Source of the DNA: Entoloma clypeatum
Taxonomy: Eukaryota; Basidiomycota; Agaricomycetes; Agaricales; Entolomataceae
Length of the DNA stretch: 64,000 bases
Assembly (NCBI GenBank): GCA_963565915.1
Contig: OY751488.1
Span: forward strand, 2,666,001-2,730,000
Direction of reading: 5' to 3'
The notes under the pieces are model-generated. The model saw only the letters and a list, made by a program, of their open reading frames with translations. It searched no databases and was not told the origin of the DNA. How positions within the stretch are numbered: the first letter of the stretch is position 1; every line of letters starts with the position of its first letter. Positions 47,129 through 59,933 of this stretch are shown here, in pieces. The translations under genes and the position numbers were made by a program.

Positions 47129-50100
47129 ATGTCATCCAGGTCAAATGGCAGCCAAGGCCATTCTTCTCGACGCGACAACCATTCACTATCTGCTTCAGGA
47201 ACTTCATCAGGCCGCAATGTGAGTCTATGAGCATTATCTGTTCCATAACCCTCATATTGCCAAAGCGCGCCGTCGAATCAGCGGTCACTCGGCTACTGGT
47301 CTCCATTAAAGCATTGCTTGAAGCCCTGACCAATTGGAGTACATTGAAGATTGACGAAAACCAAGTGAGCGATGTTTACGTTCGGCTGGGAAATGATTTC
47401 AACGCGGCTGTCGCTGCGTTTGCAGCGTTCAATATCGATATGACGTGAGTGCTACTGTTCCCTTTCCCGCACACGTAGTCTTATTATTAAAGATTTTCGA
47501 CAGAGAGCTCATGTCAGTCCCTGATGATTTGCGAAATGTCCTTGAACAATGCCTTGCAGAGGACGCCACACCCGAAAACCTGGAACTCTATCTTCCCACT
47601 GTCAGGCAAATCATCACCAACCTATTGCAAGGCCTGAGAGGGAAGCAGACGATATATGGGAGAATGGTTCGGCGTGGATCAGAACAATCAGGACATGAAA
47701 GGATAGATAGTCGATCTTCGAGAGGAGAAAGATCATCTAGGAGAGCAGAAGGCTCGCAGCGTTCTCAGGTTTCCCGGACTGTTCCAGAGGGCGAACGACC
47801 CGAGAGAGAGAGCATTTCGCGGAGAAGCGGACAGTCATCTATAAGGCAGAGAGATGATACACCGCAATCTCGCCCTGAAGACGAAGGACGCTTCGTTGGT
47901 GGCTTTACTGTTCCGCCACAATCATCGCCCGGCCTTGAAGACGAAAGTACAGGTCTCTCCGAAACCCAAGCTCGCAATCAACGCCAGTTATTTCCATTCG
48001 GAGATGTTAACTCGTTTACGTCGCAATCATCCTCGCAATTGCCAACAGATCGCCAGCTATCTGATGCTACCCCTAAACCTCCAGCACCCTCCAGTGTCCC
48101 TGCCAGTGTTAAACGGTATTCGCTCGTTGACAAGCCAGTACCAGTGTCTCCACCCACTGTTGTCGTCGAACCATCCAGCCCGGGCCTTGAACGATCAACC
48201 GCATCTCCATCTCCAGTCCCGGAGACTCCCCCGCCTTCAGAGGTCCCAACCGCTGTTGCAAACTCCTTGGCTGCGCTGAAAAAGAACGACGTGCTTGAGC
48301 GACGAGCGTCGAAGCGGTTCTCTACTTTCAACATCTCAAAAATGACAGGGGGGTCCACATCACGAGAACGGTCCGTCCGATCCAATCCAAACAGACGCTC
48401 TTTGGCTGTGTCGTCGGCTCTGACGCCAGGCGAGCTAGCTGTGCTGACGGAGGTTGATGACGAAGAGCCAGGCGCGGCGAGTTCCTCCTTGCGACGCGAT
48501 GGAAGTTTCAGATCACGTTCAATACCCAGAACTGGAACACCTGAACGGAGACAGGAGACACCGCCTGTTCCTAAATTACCACCGCCGGCCAAGACACCGG
48601 AACTGCGAACAGTTACCGAACAGAGGCAGGAGTCTCCGTCCAATCATCCTGCTGATATTTCGGGCGAACGGATCACTGTATTCTTACAAGTAGGTCGAGA
48701 GGTGAAGAAAGCCGTGGTCGAACCAAACCTTTCATTCTCTTCTTTGCGTGTCTTGTTCGTGGACAAATTTTCGTACAACCCAGGACAGGACAATTTTCCT
48801 GCAATTTATATCCGCGACCCCTCAAGTGGCGTTCAATATGAACTTGAAGACCCTGAAGAGGTTAAGGAAAAATGTCTGCTCTCTCTCAACATCGAACGTA
48901 AGTCACTTTCAATCACATTCCAAGATTGATTTATAGATCAACTTCGCAACGCAGCTCTTGATCAGATAAAGCAACACATTGATTGTCAGATTACAGCGCT
49001 GTCAAACGACATCAAGGAACTCAAATCGGCCGTCGCAGCTAGTAATCGGCCGCCGCCACTGCATACTATTGTTGCCGAACCACTGGCAGAGAGTACACCA
49101 CTCCCTAATCGTCCATCAGATCGCCAATTCCAACATGTGGCTCGCCGTTTATCGCGTTTCGTTACCAGCTCTCCGAGTTCTCCCTTTGCCCCGCAGCCCA
49201 TGTCTTCGACCAACGTATCATATATGCAACCTCAGATGACTGGGCAGTCTCTCCAGGCACAAATGACTGGTGGTTCCATTATCTCAGACTATTCGTCGCG
49301 CGTTGTGACAGATCTCAAAACCCAATTTGACGAAGTCCAAAATCTACGCCGTGATCTGGGCATCATGCGCCAGCTATATACGGAGTTTATGAAACAGACA
49401 AAAGAATCACTCAGTACACTTCGGACACAGACTCAGACAGTGAAGCAATTGGCCAACACCAGCGTCGGTGGGGCCAGAGCATATATCGATTCTGGAAAGA
49501 AGAAGCTCGACACTCGGAGTCAGAATGTCTTGACGGATGTTGAGAAGCTGTTGGACACAGTCGAAAACATGAAGGATGATGTAACGAAAAGACAAATTAC
49601 GCCTAAAGATCAGGTGGTGAAGAGCATCAAGAAGGATATCGATTTAGCTGCTACTGAGCTCGAGAGCCTAAGGGAACACATCAAAACTATCAAGCCCATG
49701 TGGAAGCAGACCTGGGAAGAGGAGCTGCAAAATATTGTCGAAGAACAACAGTTCCTTACCCACCAAGAAGAATTCCTTAACGATCTCCTAGAAGACCACA
49801 AAGCTGCAATCGAAGTCTATGGTCATATTGAGAAAGTCATCTCTCTTCGCGGATCGGGTCCCAACGGCAAGGGGAGGCCAACGCCTCGCAGCCGCGGTTT
49901 CAAACCGATTCCAGCTGAGGAAGGAGTCGGGGGTCTTAGCAATGTTATGCTCGAGATCCGTGGCGCAGCCGTGGACCCAGCAAGAAGGATGAAAGCCATC
50001 GAAGTTAGCCAGAAGATTCGCGAGAAGGAACTAGCAGCGCGATCGGACGAATTGCAAGCTGAACTAACCGAGTTTGTGGGGAGTAAGAAGCTCAAAATGA

Positions 50101-50225
50101 CGGGAGGAGCGGAGGAAGCCGATAGGGTGCGGCAGAAACGAAGCGAAGCGACGCTTAGAGCGATGTTCGGTGCTCAAAATTCTTCCCCTCCCCCAGAAAT
50201 GCCACCTTCGCCCATGCTATCCTAA
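47129..50225 (+). CDS. BUD6: Bud6/Aip3-type actin and formin regulator
   Basis: Bud6 binds actin monomers and formins to stimulate actin cable assembly at polarity sites. The ATG at 47129 starts MSSRSNGSQGHSSRRDNHSL, joined across an intron of about 47 nt to RAVESAVTRLLVSIKALLEA, then YVRLGNDFNAAVAAFAAFNI and, after another intron, ELMSVPDDLRNVLEQCLAED. A Ser/Pro-rich linker follows, then the C-terminal Aip3 region: TVFLQVGREVKKAVVEPN, ALDQIKQHIDCQITALSNDI, VVTDLKTQFDEVQNLRRDLG and the helical core TWEEELQNIVEEQQFLTHQE. The stop is at 50225. About 980 residues, four main exons. The C-terminal coiled-coil domain mediates dimerisation. Confidence 0.88.
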
Positions 50226-51014
50226 ATCAATCCTCGATATGACTTTTACTGTGTCGAACTCTGAGTTTCCATGCAAATTTCCTCCTTTCATTGGTAGCAT
50301 CTACTTTAATTGTCGAACGTTGACCTTGGACTGTACATGTGTTCTATGTATCGCCTTTCGTATCATCAATCTTTAATACCACAGAAATAGGTCCATACAT
50401 TGAAATATCATCTGACACTCTTTCGTAGGTTCGTCCTTTGATTGGTGGTTGGACTTGGTGAACTTGCGAACAAAGTCCACATGAGTATTAGTACGCACAG
50501 TACAGTAGGCTGATTCTGGATTGCTTACGATGCCCTTGGCGGGATAGGCTCTACAGTAGGTTCTGGAATAATTTCTTTCGGTAGTCGCACGCGCCGGGGG
50601 GTCAGGAGGAGATATGCGAGGGTGAAAGGGAGCTGGAACCCCATAGTGCAAGTAGGGATTGGGGCAAATCGTTTTAAGGTTGAGACCTCAGACCCCAGCT
50701 AGGCTTGGAGCGCCTGGTTTTATACGTACATGTACAATGGCCCCCTCATCCTTAAAAAATGGACACAGAACAATGCACCAGGATGATCAGTCGATCAAGC
50801 ACGCAAATCTTGATGGAAGCACTTCTCCAATCGAATTGGGGCAAAGCATGCAGTTCCAATCAAATGCGCCGCTAGTCAGCGCTGGCCTCACGCAGAGAAA
50901 GGTTTGCCATGTTCCATTGTTAGTTTTACGGGATGGGGGCATGTCATATCCTCGAACTCTACCAGGTTGGAGGATGAATCCGTAGAGGGGACCTGGCGCC
51001 TCCTTGCCCCAAAT
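50226..51014. other. Convergent intergenic, no gene seen
   Basis: This 789-bp stretch lies between the BUD6 stop and the end of the minus-strand membrane glycosyltransferase-like gene. Small open frames exist on both strands but none has recognisable features. It presumably holds two 3' UTRs. Confidence 0.5.
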
Positions 51015-52625
51015 TCAGACAACTACAACAGAAACCTGAGGTCTTCCATGAAATGGATGGCGCCAGCCACATCTCCACTTGTCACTATTTGGCGTTTTAT
51101 ATGGGTTCGTCGTTGCCATGCCCCCAATGTGATCCATAACCAGCCGAGATGTAATGATGAGACCCCCAATCCCATTCGTCTGGGCACACAATGGATCCGT
51201 TCCCAGAAGACAATCCTGTATGATAACATCAGCAGGTCTCCGGATGGCATTGGGAGGAAGCTTCGATTGGGTCTCGGCATGGGTGTGCAGAAGTAGAGCA
51301 AGGACTGGCAGTGTGGTTCGATGGATTATGAGGCCGCTGCAGTTTTAGAAAGTTAGATGGAGAATATATGTTGTTAGATATAGCCAACGAGCTTTGGCCT
51401 CGTACCTGCCCCCAGTACCAACAAAACCGCCCTGCTTGGGCAACCCTCCTAGCTGATTGTTTTCAAGGATTGTCATAACCTGCCTAATAGCATCCCACCC
51501 CCTCTCTCCGCCACAGACCGGAAAATCATCTTCTACCAGCATAACCCACTCCGCCTTGAGGGGCCGCTCTATGATCCACCGGAACGCCTCGCCGAGGTGC
51601 AGATATTGACCAGACAATGCATGAGGATGAGAATCCGTGTCCACATAGAATGTCATGTTCGTTCCCGCGAAAGCCGTGCGCATATGCTGGAATGCGTGGT
51701 GGGGCCTGGTATGTGTGAAGACAGATAGCACGACATCACGGCCGAGGAATGGCAGATATGAGCCTAGTGTCGCGTTCATGATGGCGATTGCCGTGGTTAC
51801 ATCGGGTCGAGGATGGGAGAGGATCAGAACCTCCAGGAGTGGCGCTGAAGGGGAGGGAGACGGAGGCATTGGTGTGAATGTGGGGCTGGAAGTCCATCCT
51901 GAGAATCCATTGGATATAAAGATGAGGGCTAGTGACAAAAGAGCAGATCCTGTGATCGACTGGAACCTGGCTGTCGAGACATGCCTCTGTCCATCTGGCA
52001 AAATTGGATGATTATGTGGCATGACCCTATTGAGCAGTCGTTGGGCAAGGACTATCGCCACAGTTCCGACAATGGCTAATCCATACGTCCATGGAGCATC
52101 ATCCAACCATGCCAAAAGTGCGCTGAGCACCACCAGTGCCGTCCAGTCGCCTAGTCTGCGGAAGCGGGCATGCAGAGTCTTCGACATTTCTGATCCTCGT
52201 GTGAGATAGCCATGTGCTACAAGCGATGCACCATATCCACCACACGTCTCGTAGAGGGCCCAATGGCTGAGAAACTGAGGATGGGCCCACCCAACGCTTC
52301 TGGTGAGTATATGTCCGACAGCCGTGCGCAGGACCACCGTGTATATCCATAATTGGTAGCAGGAAGCTGTTGACCCAGGGAAGAGCCAAAGTAAAGAGGC
52401 TTGGATCAGGCGGGAGAGATGACCTAGCAGAGAGGGCGACGATGCCCAGGGAGCGAAGAGGAATGGGATGAGGTTGTTCTCGTAGATGACTTGAAGTGGA
52501 GCGAAGAGAGGAATGGTCAGTGATGGATAAAACAAGGAAATCAAGGAGGGTAGGATGGGTCCACAAGCAGCTAACAAACGGAACCAACGGCTCAACGTTG
52601 AACTCTCAGTCATCGTCAATCTCAT
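51015..52625 (-). CDS. Multi-pass membrane protein with glycosyltransferase-like C-terminus
   Basis: Two exons joined at about 51346-51403. The ATG at 52625 (MRLTMTESSTLSRWFRLL) leads into several hydrophobic segments in the first 200 residues (PSLISLFYPSLTIPLF, FGVIA-like LALIFISNGF). The C-terminal part reads MNATLGSYLPFLGRDVVLSV, TNMTFYVDTDSHPHALSGQY, then EWVMLVEDDFPVCGGERGWD, with VEDD in the position of a DxD-type metal motif. After the intron it reads SGLIIHRTTLPVLALLL and ITSRLVMDHIGGMATTNPY, ending at 51015. About 515 residues. The family occurs in Agaricomycetes but I cannot name it. A role in glycan synthesis on secretory membranes is inference. Confidence 0.65.
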
Positions 52626-52706
52626 CACATAGCCTCAGGGTCTACGTATGTAAATTTAATTACACCTTGATGCCGCTGCGGCCAGGCGATGCTGTCGGGG
52701 TAGAAG

Positions 52707-53849
52707 TCATGATCCACTGATGCCTCCAGTAGCCCCCGTCCCTGCGATGCGACTGGTAGCATCTACCTCCGTGGTACATGCAATCGATGTGCCGGGCTTA
52801 TTGACTAGAGGAAGAGCGAAGCAGCTCAGCGAGGGAGCGCATGTACTGGTCACAAACGTTCCGTTGACACATTCTGCAAAACTGTTGTCTATACACGCCT
52901 CTTGACCGCCTGGTAGAATGTTAGCCTTATTCCATGAAAAAAGAAGATGAAGGCCATACTTTGACAAGCGGAATTGGGGTTCAGTGCAGCAAACCGGGCG
53001 TTGAGAGCTTGGGCGTCCTTCCCGTTCTGCAACTGAAATCCCCCACCACTCTGAGCTGGAGGGGCGCGGGTGGTGGCATTGGAAGAAGTGCTAGCTGGGG
53101 GGCTGGCCGTACTTGATGCAATGGATTTCGAGGGTGAAGGGACGGTCGAGGAAAGTGTAGTCGAGTTACCAGCGCCGCCAGCTCTTGGGTTCTGTGTGAT
53201 ATCGATCAGCTGAGAACCATCGGCGATAGGACCATCGGGATGTGCAGGACACGAGCCAGCCGGCTTCAGAGGAACCTTCAATCCGAAAGGAATAGTGCCT
53301 TGTTGTCCAACGGGGACACCACCAACGAAAACGGTAGGACTGGCTCCGGCAAATTGGCATTGAAAGAGTCCATTAAGTTCTGCGTTCTTCGGTGCCTGCT
53401 GACAGTACGGGACACTTTGAGATGTAGGCTAAGATCTTGAATGAGATCATCTTTCTACATAACTCATGGAGGAACTTGCCGTGTTACGAGGTTGTTGCGT
53501 AAAAATCTGGGTCAAGTGGATGACTTCACTGTTGTTGCTCAATGTCTTTGCAAGGTCGATCATGTCGTCAGCGGCGTTTTGTTGATCACAGGGACCTGGT
53601 GCTGCGAGCAAGGCGCTAAAAGCAGCCACGGAGAGTGGATTGCACCGTTGGCCGCCATCAGCGGCAAGCTAAGAAAAGGCTCAAGTTGAGTGCTTCCTGT
53701 ACGAGCTCACGCTGTAAAAATAGACAGACACAAGCCTGTTCCCATTGAACGGTTGAAGCAGAAATCGTCTGAGCGATACGCTTTTGGAGTGGTGCCGCTT
53801 GGGTAACAGCAAGAACAAAGGTCAGGATGAAAGAGGGAACTTGAACCAT
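52707..53849 (-). CDS. Secreted protein with CBM19-like chitin-binding domain
   Basis: The ATG at 53849 gives MVQVPSFILTFVLAVTQAAP, a clear signal peptide, followed by a Lys-Arg (KR) site. The second exon has GGQRCNPLSVAAFSALLAAP and LAKTLSNNSEVIHLTQIF. The third has PVGQQGTIPFGLKVPLKPA and DGSQLIDITQNPRAGGAGNS, then a Ser/Thr-rich linker of about 60 residues, probably O-glycosylated. The C-terminal module is Cys-rich (GGQEACIDNSFAECVNGTFV, then STCAPSLSCFALPLVNKPGT) and fits the CBM19-like pattern seen in fungal secreted proteins. About 330 residues in four exons. The likely site is the cell wall. The enzymatic part, if any, is not identified. Confidence 0.7.
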
Positions 53850-55045
53850 GATAGAAGCGAGAGTGGTATGACAAGAACACGAGCACCTGGCTGCGAAGGA
53901 AAGGGGAGATGATTGAAGACTTGCATGAAGCGCTGGGACCTTTATACTCACGAAGGCACCTTTGTCCCCCACTAAAAAAGATGGAGGCCCGGCCATGGGT
54001 CACACAGGAGGGTATATTGCACGATTCCTGAGTAACAAAGGGGATTCAGAAATTCAACAATGGGGATGTCAAAGAGACGGTACTCACCTGTCACCGTGAA
54101 AGGGATGTGATCATCTTCAATTGTTAGACGTAGGTCGGCCACTCATTGACCTTTGTCCGTGTGGTAGCCCAGGCGCGAATGGCCATGCTACTTATAATCT
54201 GCACAGAAGACATGTCAACCACCGGGCTCATGTTGTGTTTCCCTAACCCGTTCTTCACGACCCGCAATCGCGTCCCGATCCAGTATCCGAGCATCCGCCG
54301 CAGCAATGCTTATTCGTCCAGGTCTGCGTCACTTCTGTCAGTCACTGCCTGGCCTCACCACCAACTTTATATGCAGGCCTCCCGTGAAAATGCGGCGCCT
54401 TCGACGTAAGAGCTCGAAGGGACGCAGCAGATCCTTGAAACGCCCCTTGCTCCTCGCTTGGAAGAGCCTCAGTAAACCAAAAAAAGCCCGGCGTTCTCTG
54501 CGCTTCTCCTTTATGCCAGAGGGTTTCGTCCGTGTTGAAATCCAGCGATCTGAGGTCGACCTTCAGTAGCCGTTCCAACATCTGTTGAAGCAACCAGGGG
54601 GTGATTGCTCGCCTAACATTGATTTTGCACCTGTCGCTCTAGTTGCTTGACAAATATTCCTATCCTACAATATATGTAACGTCGCACTTGAATAGACAGC
54701 CGAACATGCAGGCCAGAGAGCGGAACGTAACTTGTCCGCATTCTATACGTGGCTCTGTCGTGGTCCTGTTTAAGGGTTCAATGGAATTGAATCTCAAGTC
54801 TCCAGTGTAGATTTACCATATGTAGATGATCTATTGGGCCCACATCAATACTTATCGCCGTTCCACAAGGTAATTGAAGGGTATCATGAGCACTGCGAAA
54901 ACACCTCAGTCCGTGTCGTACTGATATAAAGTTTGTACGCCGAACAGTAAAATACAGATAACCAGAAAAAAGGAGTGAAGGAAGGAAACGAGAGTGCCAG
55001 GGGATCAGAGGATATATATTTGTACTGTAGGATATGTGGAGTACA
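53850..55045. other. 1.2-kb intergenic, no gene supported
   Basis: It holds the promoter of the secreted CBM19-like gene and the 3' region of the RhoGAP gene. Overlapping short frames at about 54306-54593 on both strands were considered and rejected. No RNA gene or repeat was recognised. Confidence 0.45.
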
Positions 55046-58000
55046 TTATGTGTGTTGTCGGACAACCGACGGATAGCTGTTAGTGTTCGGGACGAACTGT
55101 CCCGGTGTGTCAGGATTGGATCTCGCTGGGATAAAGTAGGACGAAGAAGGGCGGGGTTGCTGGGGTCCAGGCCTTCCTTCTGAGTATTGTGTTCTTTGAA
55201 ATAATTGTGGCGCGCTCGATGGTGGCGGTATCGGCGGTGAACCAGGGGGTGGTTGTGGGATACTTTGAAACGCGGCGCTTTGTGGAGGTCTTATATTTCG
55301 TTCTGATTGGGAAGGCCCAGTCAATCCTGGCCGTTCGACATTAGGCGGACCACGGAGGGCATACGATCAAGTGCTCCCACCGTTGTTCTGACCATTGTGT
55401 GGCGTATTCGGTTGAGGCCGGCCGTTCATCCCTTTCAACCTCATGTAGGTGTCGCATTTCTTGAGAAACTCTTTCCCTGGCAACTCCAAGCAGTTAGTGA
55501 AGTACTCTTGATCGTGAAGGATGCCAAGAAGCTCCTGAGGGACAGTGAAGAATTCGTCCTGATCCTCTAGCAAAGCAGTGATGACGCGAAGCGCTCCGAA
55601 GGTCTCATCCCGCATCGCATCTCGACCTCGGGCATAGAGTATGCTGGGACATATAACAGTTGCCAAGTTACCCAGATCCATTTTACTGCCCGTCTCAGCA
55701 TCCATATGTGCAAAGGATGCAACCCATTTCAGGAAAACAAAGAGTACCTCCATCGTATCTCGATGACTCTTGGGCAAAATCAATGATATCATATGAAGAT
55801 ATCTTTTCCGGTCCAGATCCGAGGGAAGAGCTATATTTTGCGAAAGTTAGTTAAAAAGATGTAGCGGTAGTTCATGGTCCAAATACATTGTGAGGCGATG
55901 AATAGTCGATGTAGTTTATAGGTCATCAGTGGCTCTGGTAAATCGCGCAGAAATTTTTTCAATAAAGCCGCGAGCTGTACCGGATTATCTTGGGTCAAGT
56001 CCACGGATGATGGATCGCGGTCAATAGCTTCCGTCAGGTCCTTCAGTCGACGAATGTTTCCATTTTTCCTGAATATTCCCTCGATGGACATGTCTGCAAG
56101 CGCAACCTGAATAGCCTTCAGAATATCTCACATGGCATACGCACCCATTTGCTTCATGGCTGAGATCACGTCGTCGATGAAACTAGGCACTCGCAACGTT
56201 TCTCGTGTTGCCCCAAGAACCGAATCGGCGCCTTCTCTCTCCACCAAGAGATCAAGTGGTACACCAAACACTCCTATAATGAAGGATTTAACTTAGAGCT
56301 GAAAGATCCATAGTTCAACGAACCCTTTTTTTTGATGTTTTTCTTGTCGCTTTTGTTAAACAAGGTTTTCCAAAATCCCGCTTTCTTGGTTTCAACCATT
56401 TCCAGCAGTTCGTCTAGATCCAGCTGATCTTTCAACGGTGACCGTGTCAACACAAGAACGGCACAATGCTTGACGATCGCCAACTCGACAGGGCTCAATT
56501 CAGCGATATAAGGAATCGAATTTTCCCTTGGCAAAGATCGTCGTTGTTCCCGAGCCTGCGCAACTTCCATAATCTGGGGAAGATCAGCCAGTGTGATACC
56601 ATCTTCCAAGGTCGAGATGGGGGGGTTCCCTTCTGCTGGAGAGCTGGGTCCGCTCTCATCTACGATCGTGACTTCTGTCTGGGTGCGGGATAAAGCATGA
56701 CGGGTATTGTTGATATCCATGGGTAGTTTTGTCAAGGAGGAGGGTAGATGGGGCTGGGATGTATATAGTGAGCCACTATACTGTGCTTGAGACTGCGAGC
56801 CCTGAAGATATGTGGCCTGGGAGGGTGTGTAGATTTCATGCCTTTGAGGTTGTGATGGGTCGGAAGGGTGGACACTTCGTCCAGCGGGACTTTCAACAAT
56901 AGTTGAACGCTTCGGCAGTCGTGCAGTCGCGGAAATCTTGCGATCAAGATGTACTGACTTCAAACGCATGATGTCGGCAGAGTTACGGTAGGGATCCGAG
57001 GTTGTAGGTGACTGAGTCTGGTCGTGTGGGCTTGGAGCTGATATAGAATTAGCAAGGAGAGACCAGGTTGTGGTGTGGAACATACCTGGGGATAATGGCA
57101 CAACTCCTTGCTTTTTCAAAAGGAGATATAGTCTCCGCAATGCCACGTTTAACAGAAAAGCGTATTGCTCCAGTCGCTGTGCAGCTTGAAACCCCCCGCG
57201 ACACCCTCCGTGTGCATGGTCGGTACACAAAATGACTGTAGGTACATCACCAAAAGAAGGCATCTCCCTTCTGGAGTCGACCTCGTACACAAAAGCTCCG
57301 ACATTAGCAGGTGGTCTCCGTGCTGTAGACAGTTTCGGCAGCTGATCCTTCGTCGTGACCTCCTTACCTTCCTTATCCTCCCCAGCCTTCGCTGTTGGCT
57401 CTTTTACATTGGGCACAGCGGCGGCTTTCCCGCATTGGGCGCACTCGATGCAATGAGAATGCCACCTTTGATAAGTGCCCAAACGTACACAATCCTCCTC
57501 GACTGTGTTATTGCATTTGATACACAAGTCCGATGGGGGACTACTGAGAGACGGCTTGGATGATCCTTCTCTGAAAGGTGGGTCACCGGCATTCTCCGGG
57601 GCCAAGCTTCGAAAGCCATAGGTCACTCCTTGAGTACCAAAGTTGCCACCGGTTGGACTCGGGGCCATGACCTCACCGTTTTGACCTTTGATCATCCTTC
57701 TTGCCGCTGGGTTTGCCCCCTGAACAGCAAGCAAATGAAGTTTGTCCAAGAATGAGGCCATGGCTTCCCGAACATTTTGCTCCTTTTCCAGCTTTAGAGC
57801 CCCTGTCAGCGCTATCCGGATCAGGATCTTCAGATAATGCGCGAGACCAGTGACAAGTGCCAGCAGTTCTTGCGTCATGCCCATCCTCCGAGATCCAGTC
57901 TCTTGAGTATGAGAAAGTAGCGTGAATAATTCCACAGTCTTCCTGCAGAGCATTCGTGCTTCTCTGACATGTGACATACCTGCCAGGAATGGTAAAATGA

Positions 58001-59640
58001 GAAGCCCGAATCTAAGAGGAACACCTACCCTTCATATTGAGACGTGCGAAGTAATATTCGAGGTCATCTATTGTTGCAAAGAGGACTTCAACGTGAAGGA
58101 TAAACCGCTCCGCCATCCGAATCGCATCCAAGTATTGGCCATTGCTGACTTGTCGTAGCATGTCTGAGATGCAAGCAGCGCTCGACTCTTCGAATGCCGA
58201 CAAAACACTGATCCTCCTTGAGCAATGATAAGGGATGTAGAGTGTGAATACCCACGTCCATATTCGATATACCTGCTGTTCCATTCGTACCTGCTTTTCT
58301 TTCAATGAAGCAGGAGTCTCTCGTTTTTCCTCCTCGATGTACACAGGCTCTTCGGCTTCGCCCTCAAGCGACGTGGGCCTTCGAGAGACAACTTTTACGT
58401 TCCAAAACTGGTAAACAGCTTATGAGAAGCAAGAACCGACAGAGTAGACGAAGCTGACTTTGTTTATCATGTAGCACTCTGGATGCCAGCATTCATCCCT
58501 CATGTTTCGATTTATTTCCACGAATTGCTTCAAGATGGCACTGCTGCAGCCAGCACATTTTGTCGCGAAACGTGTCGAATAATGAAAATGACAGTATACG
58601 TCATTTTCATGTTCGTAATAAGAATCTTGAGGACCGAACAGAGTAGGACACAGCGAACAAGTGAAGTGCTCTACGTGATACTTCTTATCTGGAGAGAAGG
58701 TGAATAAAACAGCGCAGAGATCTGAGAGGACGCACGCACTACATGCCGTGATATAGCTACCGCGTAGTGCCATGTTGCATTTCGCACAAATCAAATTCAG
58801 ACGACGGAAATAGTCACGCTCGCACAGAGGGTGTTGTTTGCCATCAGCCCCATCGATAGGAAAGAATTTCGAGGCAACGACATCGCCACAATCCTGAAAA
58901 GCAACGATTGAATAATCTCACCGAAGCGGGAAAAGGATGTCAGGGGGAATACCATGCATTTGAAGCAGTTCAGATGATAGACGGCGCCCAACGCACGAAC
59001 AAACGGTCCTTGCATCGCCTTTCCACAAGCGGAACAGTTTCTGGAACCATGATCATATCGTTTAATGGAAGCGCAAAAGAGGTGGCCTCAGCGAAGCCGT
59101 AAGGATTACTTACGTCAAAGCTAAACCCACAGATGCAGAGGAAGTGGTGGTCGGAGGCGCCTTGCCCAACGAATCATCGGAGTGAGAGGAAGACGTCGAA
59201 GTGGCAGGGCGGTCTGATGCATCAGCATGACCGGAAGAAGAGGATTGTTTAGAATTAAGGGAAACTCCGGGGGTCGACGGGCGACTGGCACCAGCGGAAG
59301 CGATAAACGGCGGTGAGGGCCTCGGAGAAGATCCGGAATATTGGAAAGTCGAAGGAGCCCCGTGATTGAGATCTTCGCTCCGAGCATGAGGAACGTAGGT
59401 GTTGGTCGAATAAGTGCGATCAGTCTCGGGATATTTCAATGTCGCAGCCCTCGTCGGGACCCTCGGACGTTCTGGTGGGTGGGAGACATTATGAGACGAC
59501 GTAGAGTAAATGTTCCAAGCTTGTTGGGACTGGATCGGCTGGGAGTTGGATGCTTCACGATCGGTATATGAGTTAGTCTGAGAATTCTCCTGGTTGGGCC
59601 ATGGTGACGGTAATTCAAAGTGATCCTGGTCCTTATTCAT
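55046..59640 (-). CDS. LRG1: LIM-domain Rho GTPase activating protein (Lrg1/Rga type)
   Basis: A cell-wall integrity and polarity regulator that turns off Rho1. The ATG at 59640 starts MNKDQDHFELPSPWPNQENS, a disordered Ser-rich region of about 180 residues. LIM domains follow in order: around CGKAMQGPFVRALGAVYHLN and CFKCM, then KFFPIDGADGKQHPLCERDY and CAKC, then CSLCPTLFGPQDSYYEHEND, CHFHYS and CAGC. A third lies at CIKCNNTVEEDCVRLGTYQR. The RhoGAP domain is at VFGVPLDLLVE, SIEGIFRKNGNIRRLKDL (arginine finger), LPEPLMTYKLHRLFIAS, HMDAETGSKMDLGNLATVIC and LLGILHDQEYF. After a 54-nt intron at about 55326-55379 a Pro-rich tail (PPQSAAFQSIPQPPPGSPP) ends at 55046. About 1,350 residues, some ten exons. 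Confidence 0.87.
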
Positions 59641-59933
59641 GATACCGATGGCCACAATCCCAGGAGTGGCTCCAACAGCACTTTTGACAAGACTATGACC
59701 AGGACCTGCAGAAGGACGACGGATGAGTGGAGGACGCAGATATACTTGTACGTAGAAAGACGATCGTCACACCCAGCCCCGTCACCAGCCGTGACATCAG
59801 GTACTCAGAAGTTACATACATACAGACATTCGATAACAGTACAGAACGACAATTGGGATAACCGCCAATAAATCAACTTACACACCTTCCAAAAACTCTA
59901 GATGATCACGGGATAGTTTTACTTATCTACTCT

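Noticed and set aside
54306..54593. Overlapping basic open frames on both strands
   Set aside because: Both are short, overlap each other, lack recognisable motifs and have no splice context. A real gene cannot be supported.
55326..55379. A premature stop (nonsense mutation) in the RhoGAP gene
   Set aside because: The TGA lies inside a 54-nt GT-AG segment with a branch-point-like CTAAT, which is simpler as an intron.
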